From: Flavobacterium cauense R2A-7 | GTDB taxonomy: Bacteria > Bacteroidota > Bacteroidia > Flavobacteriales > Flavobacteriaceae | Direction of reading: 5' to 3' | Length of the DNA: 64,000 nucleotides | NCBI RefSeq assembly: GCF_000498475.1 | Contig: NZ_AVBI01000012.1 | Span: 248,001 to 312,000 of the forward strand | Shown: positions 51,061-59,201 of the stretch, one piece after another | Position numbering within the stretch: position 1 is the stretch's first letter | How the letters are laid out: the number at the start of each line of letters is the position of its first letter | The notes under the pieces: generated by a model | Seen by the model: the letters and a program-made list of their open reading frames with translations, nothing else | The model's database searches: none | What the model was told of the DNA's origin: nothing | Program-made: the position numbers and the translations under genes

Positions 51061-52794
51061 ATGAAAAAAATAATATACTTTCTATTTATAATACTTCCGT
51101 TTGTTGCTACTTCTCAAGTTGGAATCGGGACAACAAATCCAAATCCAAGTTCTCTATTGGATATTACTGATACTACGAAAGGGGTTCTTGTTCCAAGAAT
51201 GACTCAAGCACAACGAGATGCCATTACCGGACCTGCTACGGGTTTATTAATTTATCAAACAAACAATTCACCTGGATTTTACTATTTTAACGGAACCATT
51301 TGGGTTAGTTTCGCAAGTGCTGGTTGGTCTACAACTGGCAATAATGGAACTTCTCCAAGTATTAATAAAGTAGGAACAATAGACAATCAAGGATTCTCAT
51401 TAGCTACTAACAACACTGAAAAAATTCGTGTTTCTAATACTGGAAATGTAGGTATTGGTACGAATGCCCCTTCTACTCGTTTACATATTGTTGGTAGCTC
51501 ATTTGAATACTTACAACCATTCACAAGTATTGCTACAGGAAATATTACAACATCAACTGCAGCTAGTTTATATTACATAAACAACAATACTAGCTGTGGT
51601 GTAGACGATGGTTGGCGAATTGAAAACACAAGTTCCGCTAACTGTACAAATTGCAACGGAAACAGAGCTGTAATAGATTATGGAGCTTCTTCATGTGCTC
51701 AAAATGCAACATTAGTAGTTCAACTAGGAGTAATAAATATAGACACTGTTACTATTTCGTTTGATTATGGTTATGATGATTATAATACTACTGATCAATT
51801 TATTGCTACACTTTACAACAATACAACCAATAGCGTTGTTGCCACATTTTTTAATCTTTCTACAGCAGATGCTAATGCTACACATTCTGGGAACTACACA
51901 ATTATTCCTGGAAATAATTATAGTTTAAGATTTCAATACATTGGAACTTATGCTGGTGGTGCAACTGTTGATAATATTTCAGTAAGAAGTTCAAACGGAT
52001 TACAAATTGTTGATGGTTTTCAGGCTAATGGCAAAGTTTTAGTTTCAAATGCAACAGGACAAGCTACTTGGCAAAATCCTACACCATCAAACACTATTGA
52101 TCAAGATTGGACATGGAACTCTGGAAGTACAAACACTGATCCTATTTATCACGTAGCAAATGTTTTTATCGGTAGTGGCGCAACTACTACAACTAGAAAC
52201 TTACAAGCATGGAATGGTACAGCTACAGGAACAATTGTTGAAGTAGGATCTGTTGAATACTTACAAGACGGCACAAACGAAATCAGAGTTAGTGATTTAT
52301 TTACTCCTTTAACCGATGCGTCTCAAGATTTGGGAAGCACTGCAAGACGATGGACTGCTGTTTATGCTTCTAATGGAACTATACAAACATCTGATGAACG
52401 CCTAAAAGAAGACATAAAACCTTTAGAATACGGTTTAGAAGAAATTTTAAAACTTAGACCCGTTAGTTTTCAGTGGAAAGAGGAAAAAGCGGATGATTTT
52501 ATTATTCCGTCAAAAGAAAAAGAAACTAAACTTGGCTTTATAGCGCAAGAAGTTTTACAAGTTATCCCTGAAGCCATTGTAACAAAAGACTGGTTCATAG
52601 ATGGGGAACATCCCGAAAATGGACTTCAGGAAAAAGAATCAGAACGATTAGGAATAAGTTATAGCGAAATTATTCCGGTTACCATTAAAGCGATACAAGA
52701 ACAACAAATTAAAATTGACGCCTTAAAAGAAACAAACAAAAAACTTAAAAACTTAGTCAACCAAATAAAACAAAGCCACCCGAATAGAAAATAA
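51061..52794 (+). CDS. secreted S74-chaperone protein (copy 3) with Cys-containing inserted domain
   Basis: The 577-residue protein, last of three tandem paralogues, has a signal peptide (MKKIIYFLFIILPFVATSQ), the shared N-terminal module and the same inserted domain at about 150-312 (SIATGNITTS, NTSCGVDDGW, NCTNCNGN, SSCAQN, YSLRFQYIGTY). Its S74 domain carries QTSDERLKEDI (Ser444, Lys449), KLGFIAQEVLQVIPE and a coiled coil ending KQSHPNRK. Copies 2 and 3 are closer to each other than to copy 1, showing a late duplication. An inverted repeat element lies 50 bases after the stop. Confidence 0.85.
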   Translation: MKKIIYFLFIILPFVATSQVGIGTTNPNPSSLLDITDTTKGVLVPRMTQAQRDAITGPATGLLIYQTNNSPGFYYFNGTIWVSFASAGWSTTGNNGTSPSINKVGTIDNQGFSLATNNTEKIRVSNTGNVGIGTNAPSTRLHIVGSSFEYLQPFTSIATGNITTSTAASLYYINNNTSCGVDDGWRIENTSSANCTNCNGNRAVIDYGASSCAQNATLVVQLGVINIDTVTISFDYGYDDYNTTDQFIATLYNNTTNSVVATFFNLSTADANATHSGNYTIIPGNNYSLRFQYIGTYAGGATVDNISVRSSNGLQIVDGFQANGKVLVSNATGQATWQNPTPSNTIDQDWTWNSGSTNTDPIYHVANVFIGSGATTTTRNLQAWNGTATGTIVEVGSVEYLQDGTNEIRVSDLFTPLTDASQDLGSTARRWTAVYASNGTIQTSDERLKEDIKPLEYGLEEILKLRPVSFQWKEEKADDFIIPSKEKETKLGFIAQEVLQVIPEAIVTKDWFIDGEHPENGLQEKESERLGISYSEIIPVTIKAIQEQQIKIDALKETNKKLKNLVNQIKQSHPNRK

Positions 52795-52842
52795 CACACG
52801 ATTCGTTTGTTGTTTGTTTATCATTCATCTCATGAATGCAAA

Positions 52843-52975
52843 ACAGATTGCAGTTATAGAAACCTAGATACTATATTTTTTCACGATTTTTCAACAATGC
52901 TCAACAACGAAATAATTAAAAAAAATCTCATTTATTTTTAGTTATTTCCTCTAGGTTCCCTATACTGCTTTCTGT
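52843..52975. repeat. 133-bp imperfect inverted-repeat element
   Basis: The left arm (52843-52868) and right arm (52950-52975) are 26 bases each and pair over most of their length: ACAGA/TCTGT, then GCAG/CTGC, TATAG/CTATA and AACCTAGA/TCTAGGTT, with small bulges. The 81-base centre is AT-rich with no frame. It could be a MITE-like remnant, a large RNA hairpin or the decayed ends of a small element. Confidence 0.5.
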
Positions 52976-53025
52976 TTTTAAAAAAGTTTTGATTTAATCC
53001 ATTTATATTATCCACAATCATCTCA

Positions 53026-53061
53026 TTAAAAAGCCCTGAAAGTAATTTCAGGGCTTTTTAA
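53026..53061. terminator. bidirectional terminator
   Basis: AAAAAGCCCTGAAA / TTTCAGGGCTTTTT perfect stem with a GTAA-type loop. It closes the S74 gene run on one side and the interrupted membrane-protein gene on the other. Confidence 0.9.
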
Positions 53062-53080
53062 TTACTTTTTAAGCGTTAAA

Positions 53081-53875
53081 TCAAGCAGCATCTTTATGCT
53101 CTTCTTCAGTAGCAGTCTGAGTTTCTTCGGATTTCTCTTTATTCAATCCTGCTTTAACTTGTTCTAATTTTTCGTTTAAGCTTTCTTCTGACATTCCGTC
53201 TTCTTTCATTTTTTTGTTCTTACAGATTCCGCAAAGATCAAAATCAGAATGATTCGCTACGCCAGCATGAGCATCGGCTACCGTTCCATTTAAACGCTCA
53301 CTGTTTTTGATCGTATAACAATCTTCGTAAATATGGTATTTTCCACCACCTTTGGTGTAATAAACGTTGTTTGTTCCGGTTAAAGCTTCCACCATATTGG
53401 TTTCTTCGGTATATTTTTCGACCGAAGCCGGATTGAATTCCGCACCACCAATACCTGCAATTACTAAAGCAACACCGGCGATACTTCCTAAAATCGCTTT
53501 GCTTTTGCCATCAATTTTCTTGTTTGTTAGAATAAAGATGATAAGTGGCAAGAAAGCTACAAATGCCATCACAACACCCAATTGGCTTTGCATGTAAAAA
53601 AGGAATTTATTTTTTTCTGAAGGCGGATCCAATCGGTTTGATTTTTTCCACAGATAAGAACCTGCAAAAACTAGAATCAAATCCAAGACCATCAATCCTA
53701 TAACCCAAGCATTTACCGGTGATTCACCTGAATTCACAGCTTTTAAAAACATGCGAATCGCAAACACCTGCGCTACAATAGCACCAAGCCATAACAAAAC
53801 TGCAAACAATCGAAACTGCGTAGCTTATCCTTTAGCTTCTTCAGTAGGTTTCCAAACGTTTTGATTTTCAGACAT
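53081..53875 (-). pseudogene. membrane protein gene with in-frame TAA near its 5' end
   Basis: An ATG at 53873-53875 opens MSENQNVWKPTEEAKG, then TAA (53825-53827), then ATQFRLFAVLLWLGAIVAQ in the same frame, continuing for 242 codons from the TTG at 53809. The product would have four TM helices (about 1-120), the Cys-containing segment YHIYEDCYTIKNSERLNG, LCGICKNKK and an acidic tail. An AAA (Lys) to TAA change explains the break. Reinitiation at TTG 53809 could still give a protein with all TM helices, so loss of function is not certain. I do not know the function of this family. Confidence 0.7.
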
Positions 53876-53907
53876 AAATATTTATTTGTTTAAGGTTTAC
53901 AAAAAAA

Positions 53908-56103
53908 TTAATTGGCAACTTCACTGATGAACTTAATGCGCATCAACCGCAGTTCTTCTGTATCATAATCGCCGTCAAATTCATTTAAAGCGTCTTGAAT
54001 TTTATCGGAATGCGATTCCATGAAATAATCGTGAATTTCTTCCTGCTGATCGTCATCCAGAATTTCATCAATCCAGTATTTGATGTTGAGCTTCGTTCCG
54101 GAATATACAATTTGCTCCATTTCCTTCAGCAAAGCATCCATATCTAAACCTTTTGATTTGGCAATATCATCCAGCGGAAGCTTGCGGTCGATATTCTGAA
54201 TAATATACAATTTCAAAGCCGAATTGGCTCCGGTAGATTTCACCACCAAGTCGTCCGGGCGCATGATGTCGTTGTCTTCTACGTAACGGGCAATCAGCTC
54301 TACGAACTCTTTTCCGTATTTTTTGGCTTTTCCTTCTCCTACACCGTGAACATTGCTTAGTTCATCAATAGTAATCGGATATTTTAAGGCCATATCTTCC
54401 AATGAAGGCTCCTGAAACACTACAAATGGCGGTACTCCGAGTTTTTTGGCCACTTTTTTACGCAAATCGATCAGCATGGTCATTAAGGCTTCGTCTGCGG
54501 TTCCTGAAGATTTTGCCGCGGTTACAACCGTTTCATCATCCGTTTCGCTGTATTCATGGTCTTCAGACATCAGAAAGGAAACTGGATTTTTGATAAAATC
54601 GGCACCTTTTTCAGAAAGCTTCAGTACGCCATAGGTTTCAATATCTTTGGAAAGCAAACCATCCACCAATACCTGACGGATTAAAGCCATCCAATATTTT
54701 TCATCGTGATCGTTTCCTTTGCCGAAAAATGGCTGAGCATCGGTTTTATGGGCTTTTATCACCGCGTTTATCTTGCCGATAAGGGTAAAAATAATCTCTT
54801 TCGACTTATACAATTCTTTCGTATCGCGAACGGTTTTGAGTAACAATACCACCTGATCTTTCGCCTCCACTTTCTTTTTAGGATTACGAACATTATCGTC
54901 CATATCGGCGCCTTCACCGTTTACCTCATCAAATTCCTCTCCGAAATAATGCAGTAAAAATTTACGTCGGGACATGGATGTTTCCGCATACGAAACCACT
55001 TCCTGCAATAAGGCAAAGCCAATTTCCTGTTCCGCAACCGGTTTTCCGGCCATAAATTTCTCCAGTTTCTCTATATCTTTATAAGAGTAATATGCGACAC
55101 AATGTCCTTCGCCACCGTCACGACCTGCCCTGCCCGTTTCCTGATAGTAACTTTCCAACGATTTCGGAATGTCGTGGTGGATTACAAAACGCACATCCGG
55201 CTTGTCAATTCCCATACCGAAAGCAATTGTCGCCACCACCACATCTACATCTTCCATAAGGAACATATCCTGATGTTTGGCACGGGTTTTCGCATCCAAG
55301 CCTGCATGATACGGCACCGCACTGATTCCGTTCACCTGTAAAACCTGTGCAATTTCTTCTACTTTTTTTCGGGAAAGACAATAAATCACACCCGATTTTC
55401 CTTTATGCTGCTTGATAAAACGTATAATATCCGCTTCAACATTCTTAGTTTTTGGCCGTACTTCGTAATATAAATTAGGACGATTGAACGATGCTTTAAA
55501 CGTATTGGCATCCGTCATATCCAAATTTTTCAGAATATCTTCCTGAACTTTTGGGGTAGCTGTTGCGGTCAGGCCGATGATGGGCACATCACCCAATTGT
55601 TTAATGATTGCTCGCAAGTTTCGGTACTCCGGACGAAAATCGTGCCCCCATTCCGAGATACAATGTGCTTCATCTATCGCTACGAAAGAAATCGGAACAC
55701 TTCTCAAAAAATCGATATACTCTTCTTTGGTTAGGGATTCCGGAGCTACGTATAATAATTTCGTCACGCCCGAAGTAATATCCTTTTTTACCTGATTGAC
55801 TTCCGTTTTGGTAAGTGAGGAATTTAAAACGTGCGCGATACCATATTCAGAAGACAAACTCCGAATGGCATCCACCTGATTTTTCATCAAAGCGATTAAC
55901 GGAGAAACCACAATTGCGGTACCATCCAACACCAAAGCCGGCAATTGGTAACACAATGACTTACCGCCACCAGTAGGCATAATCACAAAAGTGTTGTTAC
56001 CCGTAATAATACTTTTAACAACACCTTCCTGTAAACCTTTGAATTGGTTAAAACCAAAATATTTCTTTAACTCTTTATGTAAGTCAATTTCGCTTGGCTT
56101 CAT
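53908..56103 (-). CDS. recQ: ATP-dependent DNA helicase RecQ
   Basis: This 731-residue 3'-5' helicase unwinds recombination and repair intermediates. It shows motif 0 (FNQFKGLQEG), Walker A MPTGGGKSLCYQLP (about 42-55), the DEAH box AIDEAHCISEWGHDFRPEY (about 142-160), motif VI HHDIPKSLESYYQETGRAGR, a zinc/RQC region that appears modified, and an HRDC domain (about 530-600). A tail of about 120 residues follows, as in other Bacteroidota RecQ. It is divergent from the kdsD operon, a common arrangement in flavobacteria. Confidence 0.95.
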   Translation of the reverse strand: MKPSEIDLHKELKKYFGFNQFKGLQEGVVKSIITGNNTFVIMPTGGGKSLCYQLPALVLDGTAIVVSPLIALMKNQVDAIRSLSSEYGIAHVLNSSLTKTEVNQVKKDITSGVTKLLYVAPESLTKEEYIDFLRSVPISFVAIDEAHCISEWGHDFRPEYRNLRAIIKQLGDVPIIGLTATATPKVQEDILKNLDMTDANTFKASFNRPNLYYEVRPKTKNVEADIIRFIKQHKGKSGVIYCLSRKKVEEIAQVLQVNGISAVPYHAGLDAKTRAKHQDMFLMEDVDVVVATIAFGMGIDKPDVRFVIHHDIPKSLESYYQETGRAGRDGGEGHCVAYYSYKDIEKLEKFMAGKPVAEQEIGFALLQEVVSYAETSMSRRKFLLHYFGEEFDEVNGEGADMDDNVRNPKKKVEAKDQVVLLLKTVRDTKELYKSKEIIFTLIGKINAVIKAHKTDAQPFFGKGNDHDEKYWMALIRQVLVDGLLSKDIETYGVLKLSEKGADFIKNPVSFLMSEDHEYSETDDETVVTAAKSSGTADEALMTMLIDLRKKVAKKLGVPPFVVFQEPSLEDMALKYPITIDELSNVHGVGEGKAKKYGKEFVELIARYVEDNDIMRPDDLVVKSTGANSALKLYIIQNIDRKLPLDDIAKSKGLDMDALLKEMEQIVYSGTKLNIKYWIDEILDDDQQEEIHDYFMESHSDKIQDALNEFDGDYDTEELRLMRIKFISEVAN

Positions 56104-56127
56104 TATTTATTAATAGGTATTTTTACA

Positions 56128-56135
56128 TAAATTTG
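56128..56135 (+). promoter_or_regulatory. putative -7 box of the kdsD-tatC operon
   Basis: TAAATTTG fits TAnnTTTG and lies 55 bases before the TTG start of the isomerase gene, in the gap shared with recQ. Confidence 0.4.
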
Positions 56136-56190
56136 CAGAGAATAAAGATACAAAAATCTTTAACATTCACAAACTAATAAAATTTCTATT

Positions 56191-57156
56191 TTGACAGTCA
56201 GGGAAACCATTTTAGCTACGGCAAAAAAAACGATACTATCGGAAAGCGAAAGCATTGCCAATCTTATAAACCTTGTTGATGATGATTTTGCAAAATCGGT
56301 AGAACTGATTTACAACTGCAAAGGCCGTTTGATTGTAACCGGAATAGGAAAAAGTGCCATTATTGCAACGAAAATGGTGGCCACATTCAATTCTACCGGA
56401 ACACCGTCGATGTTTTTACACGCTGCCGAAGCCATTCATGGGGATTTGGGTATGGTACAACCGGGCGATGTAATCATTTGTATTTCCAAAAGCGGCAACA
56501 GTCCGGAAATCAAAGTTTTGGTTCCATTGTTGAAACGTTTCGGTAATATGTTAATCGGAATGACCGCTAACCCATCGTCGTTTTTGGGTAAAGAATCCGA
56601 TTTCGTACTGAATGCCCATGTAGACATGGAAGCCTGTCCGAACAATTTAGCCCCCACCAACAGCACGACTGCGCAATTGGTTTTAGGCGATGCTTTAGCT
56701 GTTTGTTTGATGGAAATGCGCAACTTTAAAAGTGAAGATTTCGCGAAATACCATCCGGGAGGCGCATTGGGTAAAAAATTATTACTTCGTGTGGTGGACA
56801 TGTTAGACCAAACCCACCGTCCGCAGGTAAATCCTGATGCGAGCATTAAAAACGTAATCATGGAAATTTCTGAAAAACGTTTGGGAGTCACCGCTGTAAT
56901 CGAAAACAACAACCTTGTAGGCATCATAACCGATGGCGATATCCGAAGAATGTTGGAAAAAAGAGATACATTCAGCGATTTAACCGCAAAAGACATCATG
57001 ACCAAAAACCCAAAAACCGTACAACTATCCGATATGGTGGTAGACGCATTCAATACCATGGAAAATCATTCGATTACACAAATGGTTGTTGTCGACAACA
57101 ATCAATACAAAGGAGTACTTCACATTCATGACATTTTAAAAGAGGGCATCGTATAA
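56191..57156 (+). CDS. kdsD: D-arabinose 5-phosphate isomerase, KpsF/GutQ family
   Basis: The 321-residue enzyme makes D-arabinose 5-phosphate for Kdo and LPS core synthesis. An N-terminal SIS domain (GIGKSAIIATK, HGDLGMVQPGD, SKSGNSPEI, NLAPTNSTT) is followed by two CBS domains (about 205-321). The start is TTG at 56191; no ATG lies within the first 65 codons, and relatives begin at the same place. The stop overlaps the tatC ATG (TAATG). The chain with tatC, a CMD protein and lptB ties it to envelope biogenesis. Confidence 0.9.
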   Translation: MTVRETILATAKKTILSESESIANLINLVDDDFAKSVELIYNCKGRLIVTGIGKSAIIATKMVATFNSTGTPSMFLHAAEAIHGDLGMVQPGDVIICISKSGNSPEIKVLVPLLKRFGNMLIGMTANPSSFLGKESDFVLNAHVDMEACPNNLAPTNSTTAQLVLGDALAVCLMEMRNFKSEDFAKYHPGGALGKKLLLRVVDMLDQTHRPQVNPDASIKNVIMEISEKRLGVTAVIENNNLVGIITDGDIRRMLEKRDTFSDLTAKDIMTKNPKTVQLSDMVVDAFNTMENHSITQMVVVDNNQYKGVLHIHDILKEGIV

Positions 57157-57974
57157 TGGCAAAGAATAAATCCGGGAAAGAAATGTCGTTTTTAGACCAT
57201 TTGGAAGAATTCCGATGGTTGTTAGTAAGAAGCACTATAGCCATTTTATTAGGCGCTTGTGTAGCTTATTATTTCAGTGACTTTATTTTCGACACCATCA
57301 TATTCGGCCCGAAAGACGGAAACTTTATCACGTATCGTTTTTTCTGTGATTTGGCCAATCAATATGATTTAGATAAAAGTTTCTGCATACAGGAATTACC
57401 GTTCGAGTTGCAAAACCGAACCATGGAAGGACAGTTTTCCATGTTAATCTGGACATCAATAACTGTTGGATTTGTTATCGCTTTCCCTTTTGTTTTATGG
57501 GAATTATGGAAATTCATTAGTCCGGCATTATATGACAAAGAGCGAAAAAACATCAAACTATTCATTTTTATCGCTTCCATTTTGTTTTTCCTAGGAGTAG
57601 CTTTCGGTTATTTTGTATTAACGCCGCTTTCCATCAATTTCTTAGCGAATCTAACCATCAGTGACCACGTTAAAAACGCCATTGATGTTGATTCGTATAT
57701 CGGATTGGTAAAAACCACCTCTTTGGCAACCGGACTGGTTTTCGAATTGCCGATTGTGATTTACTTCCTGTCCAAATTAGGCATCGTGACCCCGCAATTC
57801 CTTAAGGACTATCGAAAATACTCTTATGTAATTATTTTGATAATTGCCGCCATCGTTACTCCCCCGGATGTTATCAGTCAGACCATCGTAACCATTCCGC
57901 TGGTAATTTTATATGAAATCAGTATTTTCATTTCTCATTTCGTAACCAAAAAGGAAACACTAAAAACAACATAA
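57156..57974 (+). CDS. tatC: Sec-independent protein translocase TatC
   Basis: The 272-residue polytopic inner-membrane protein is the twin-arginine signal receptor and works with TatA. The N-terminal MSFLDHLEEFRWLLVRS carries the conserved Glu/Arg recognition site. Six hydrophobic helices follow, and FVLWELWKFISPALYDKERK is the typical loop before TM3. The ATG overlaps the kdsD stop. No tatA/B gene is in the window, so those are elsewhere. A carboxymuconolactone decarboxylase-like gene begins one base after its stop. Confidence 0.95.
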   Translation: MAKNKSGKEMSFLDHLEEFRWLLVRSTIAILLGACVAYYFSDFIFDTIIFGPKDGNFITYRFFCDLANQYDLDKSFCIQELPFELQNRTMEGQFSMLIWTSITVGFVIAFPFVLWELWKFISPALYDKERKNIKLFIFIASILFFLGVAFGYFVLTPLSINFLANLTISDHVKNAIDVDSYIGLVKTTSLATGLVFELPIVIYFLSKLGIVTPQFLKDYRKYSYVIILIIAAIVTPPDVISQTIVTIPLVILYEISIFISHFVTKKETLKTT

Positions 57975-57975
57975 T

Positions 57976-58323
57976 ATGTCAGATTTAGTCAAAGAATTCA
58001 ATGATTATCGTTCTAAAATGAACGAAAAATTATTAAACGACAACAACAAAATCGTAAAGCGCATTTTCAACTTGGACACCAATGCCTATATGGAAGGCGC
58101 CTTGGATGTAAAAACCAAAGAATTGCTGGGTTTGGTCGCTTCGGCTGTTTTGCGTTGCGACGACTGTATTAAATACCATTTGGAAACGTCTTATAAACAA
58201 GGAATCACCAAAGAAGAAATGATGGAAGCCATGGGAATTGCCACATTAGTAGGCGGAACCATTGTAATTCCGCATTTAAGAAGAGCCTACGAATTCTGGG
58301 AAGCCTTGGAAAACCAGGAATAA
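57976..58323 (+). CDS. carboxymuconolactone decarboxylase family protein
   Basis: The 115-residue cytosolic protein has the AhpD/CMD all-helical fold. The redox motif CDDCIKYH (about 54-61), followed by a Glu, points to an AhpD-like thiol peroxidase or related activity rather than a true decarboxylase. EMMEAMGIATLVGGTIVIPH is the typical following helix. It is coupled to tatC with a one-base gap and precedes lptB by 99 bases, the last stretch of which carries a short repeat tract. Confidence 0.9.
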   Translation: MSDLVKEFNDYRSKMNEKLLNDNNKIVKRIFNLDTNAYMEGALDVKTKELLGLVASAVLRCDDCIKYHLETSYKQGITKEEMMEAMGIATLVGGTIVIPHLRRAYEFWEALENQE

Positions 58324-58381
58324 TTATTTGTTAATTAGTTGATGCTGTAAACCGTAATTCGTTTATTTGCACAGATAAAAA

Positions 58382-58418
58382 ACTTAGTCACTCTGTAACT
58401 TAGCTACTCAGCAACTCA
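58382..58418. repeat. short-period imperfect repeat (ACTTAGCAACTC units)
   Basis: ACTTAGTCACTCTGTA, ACTTAGCTACTC and AGCAACTC follow one another in the gap before lptB, ending 4 bases before its ATG. The style matches the tracts at 2948, 7008, 17612 and 63335. Confidence 0.65.
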
Positions 58419-58422
58419 AAAA

Positions 58423-59163
58423 ATGAAATTAAGAGCCGAAAATATAGTTAAAACCTACAAAGGAAGAAGCGTGGTAAAAGGCGTTTCGGTAGAAGTGAAT
58501 CAAGGTGAAATCGTGGGTTTATTAGGGCCAAACGGTGCCGGAAAAACCACGTCCTTTTATATGATAGTAGGTTTGGTAAAACCCAATGCCGGCAATATTT
58601 ATTTGGACGACATGAACATCACTGATTATCCGATGTACAAACGCGCGCAAAACGGAATCGGATATCTGGCTCAGGAAGCATCGGTGTTCAGAAAACTGAG
58701 TATTGAAGACAACATACTGAGTGTATTGCAACTAACCAATCTTTCCAAAGCCGAGCAGGAAGCCAAAATGGAATCATTGATTGACGAGTTCAGCTTACAA
58801 CACATTCGCACCAATCGCGGGGATTTACTTTCCGGAGGTGAGCGTCGTCGTACGGAAATCGCGCGTTGTTTGGCTACCGATCCGAAATTCATTTTATTGG
58901 ACGAACCGTTTGCCGGAGTAGATCCGGTTGCCGTAGAAGACATTCAGCGCATTGTAGCACAGTTAAAAAATAAAAACATCGGAATTCTCATTACCGACCA
59001 CAACGTACAGGAAACCTTAGCCATTACCGACAAAACGTACTTAATGTTCGAAGGCGGAATTTTAAAAGCCGGAGTACCGGAAGAATTGGTACAAGACGAG
59101 ATGGTACGCCGCGTGTATCTGGGCCAGAATTTCGAATTGCGTAAAAAGAAATTAGAATTTTAA
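58423..59163 (+). CDS. lptB: LPS export ABC transporter ATP-binding protein
   Basis: The 246-residue ATPase powers the Lpt machine that moves LPS from the inner to the outer membrane with LptF/G/C. It has Walker A GPNGAGKTTSFY, the Q-loop QEASVFRKLS, signature LSGGERRRTEIARCLA, Walker B FILLDEPFAGVD and a switch His in LITDHNVQET. The text is characteristic of LptB rather than a generic importer. It is the last gene of the kdsD-tatC-CMD run and ends at a bidirectional terminator. Confidence 0.94.
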   Translation: MKLRAENIVKTYKGRSVVKGVSVEVNQGEIVGLLGPNGAGKTTSFYMIVGLVKPNAGNIYLDDMNITDYPMYKRAQNGIGYLAQEASVFRKLSIEDNILSVLQLTNLSKAEQEAKMESLIDEFSLQHIRTNRGDLLSGGERRRTEIARCLATDPKFILLDEPFAGVDPVAVEDIQRIVAQLKNKNIGILITDHNVQETLAITDKTYLMFEGGILKAGVPEELVQDEMVRRVYLGQNFELRKKKLEF

Positions 59164-59167
59164 TACT

Positions 59168-59201
59168 AAAAAATCCCAAGTTATTTGGGATTTTTTATTT
59201 T
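59168..59201. terminator. bidirectional terminator
   Basis: AAAAATCCCAA / TTGGGATTTTT stem with a short loop between convergent lptB and GH25 genes. Confidence 0.9.

Noticed and set aside
48115..52794. Prophage tail-fibre region
   Set aside because: S74 domains are phage-like, but each protein has a Sec signal peptide and no capsid, terminase, tail-tape or integrase genes are present.
56436..57059. Long minus-strand frame (207 codons) opposite kdsD
   Set aside because: It is antisense to a clear SIS/CBS enzyme, lacks any family motif, and its reading follows from the codon pattern of the real gene.
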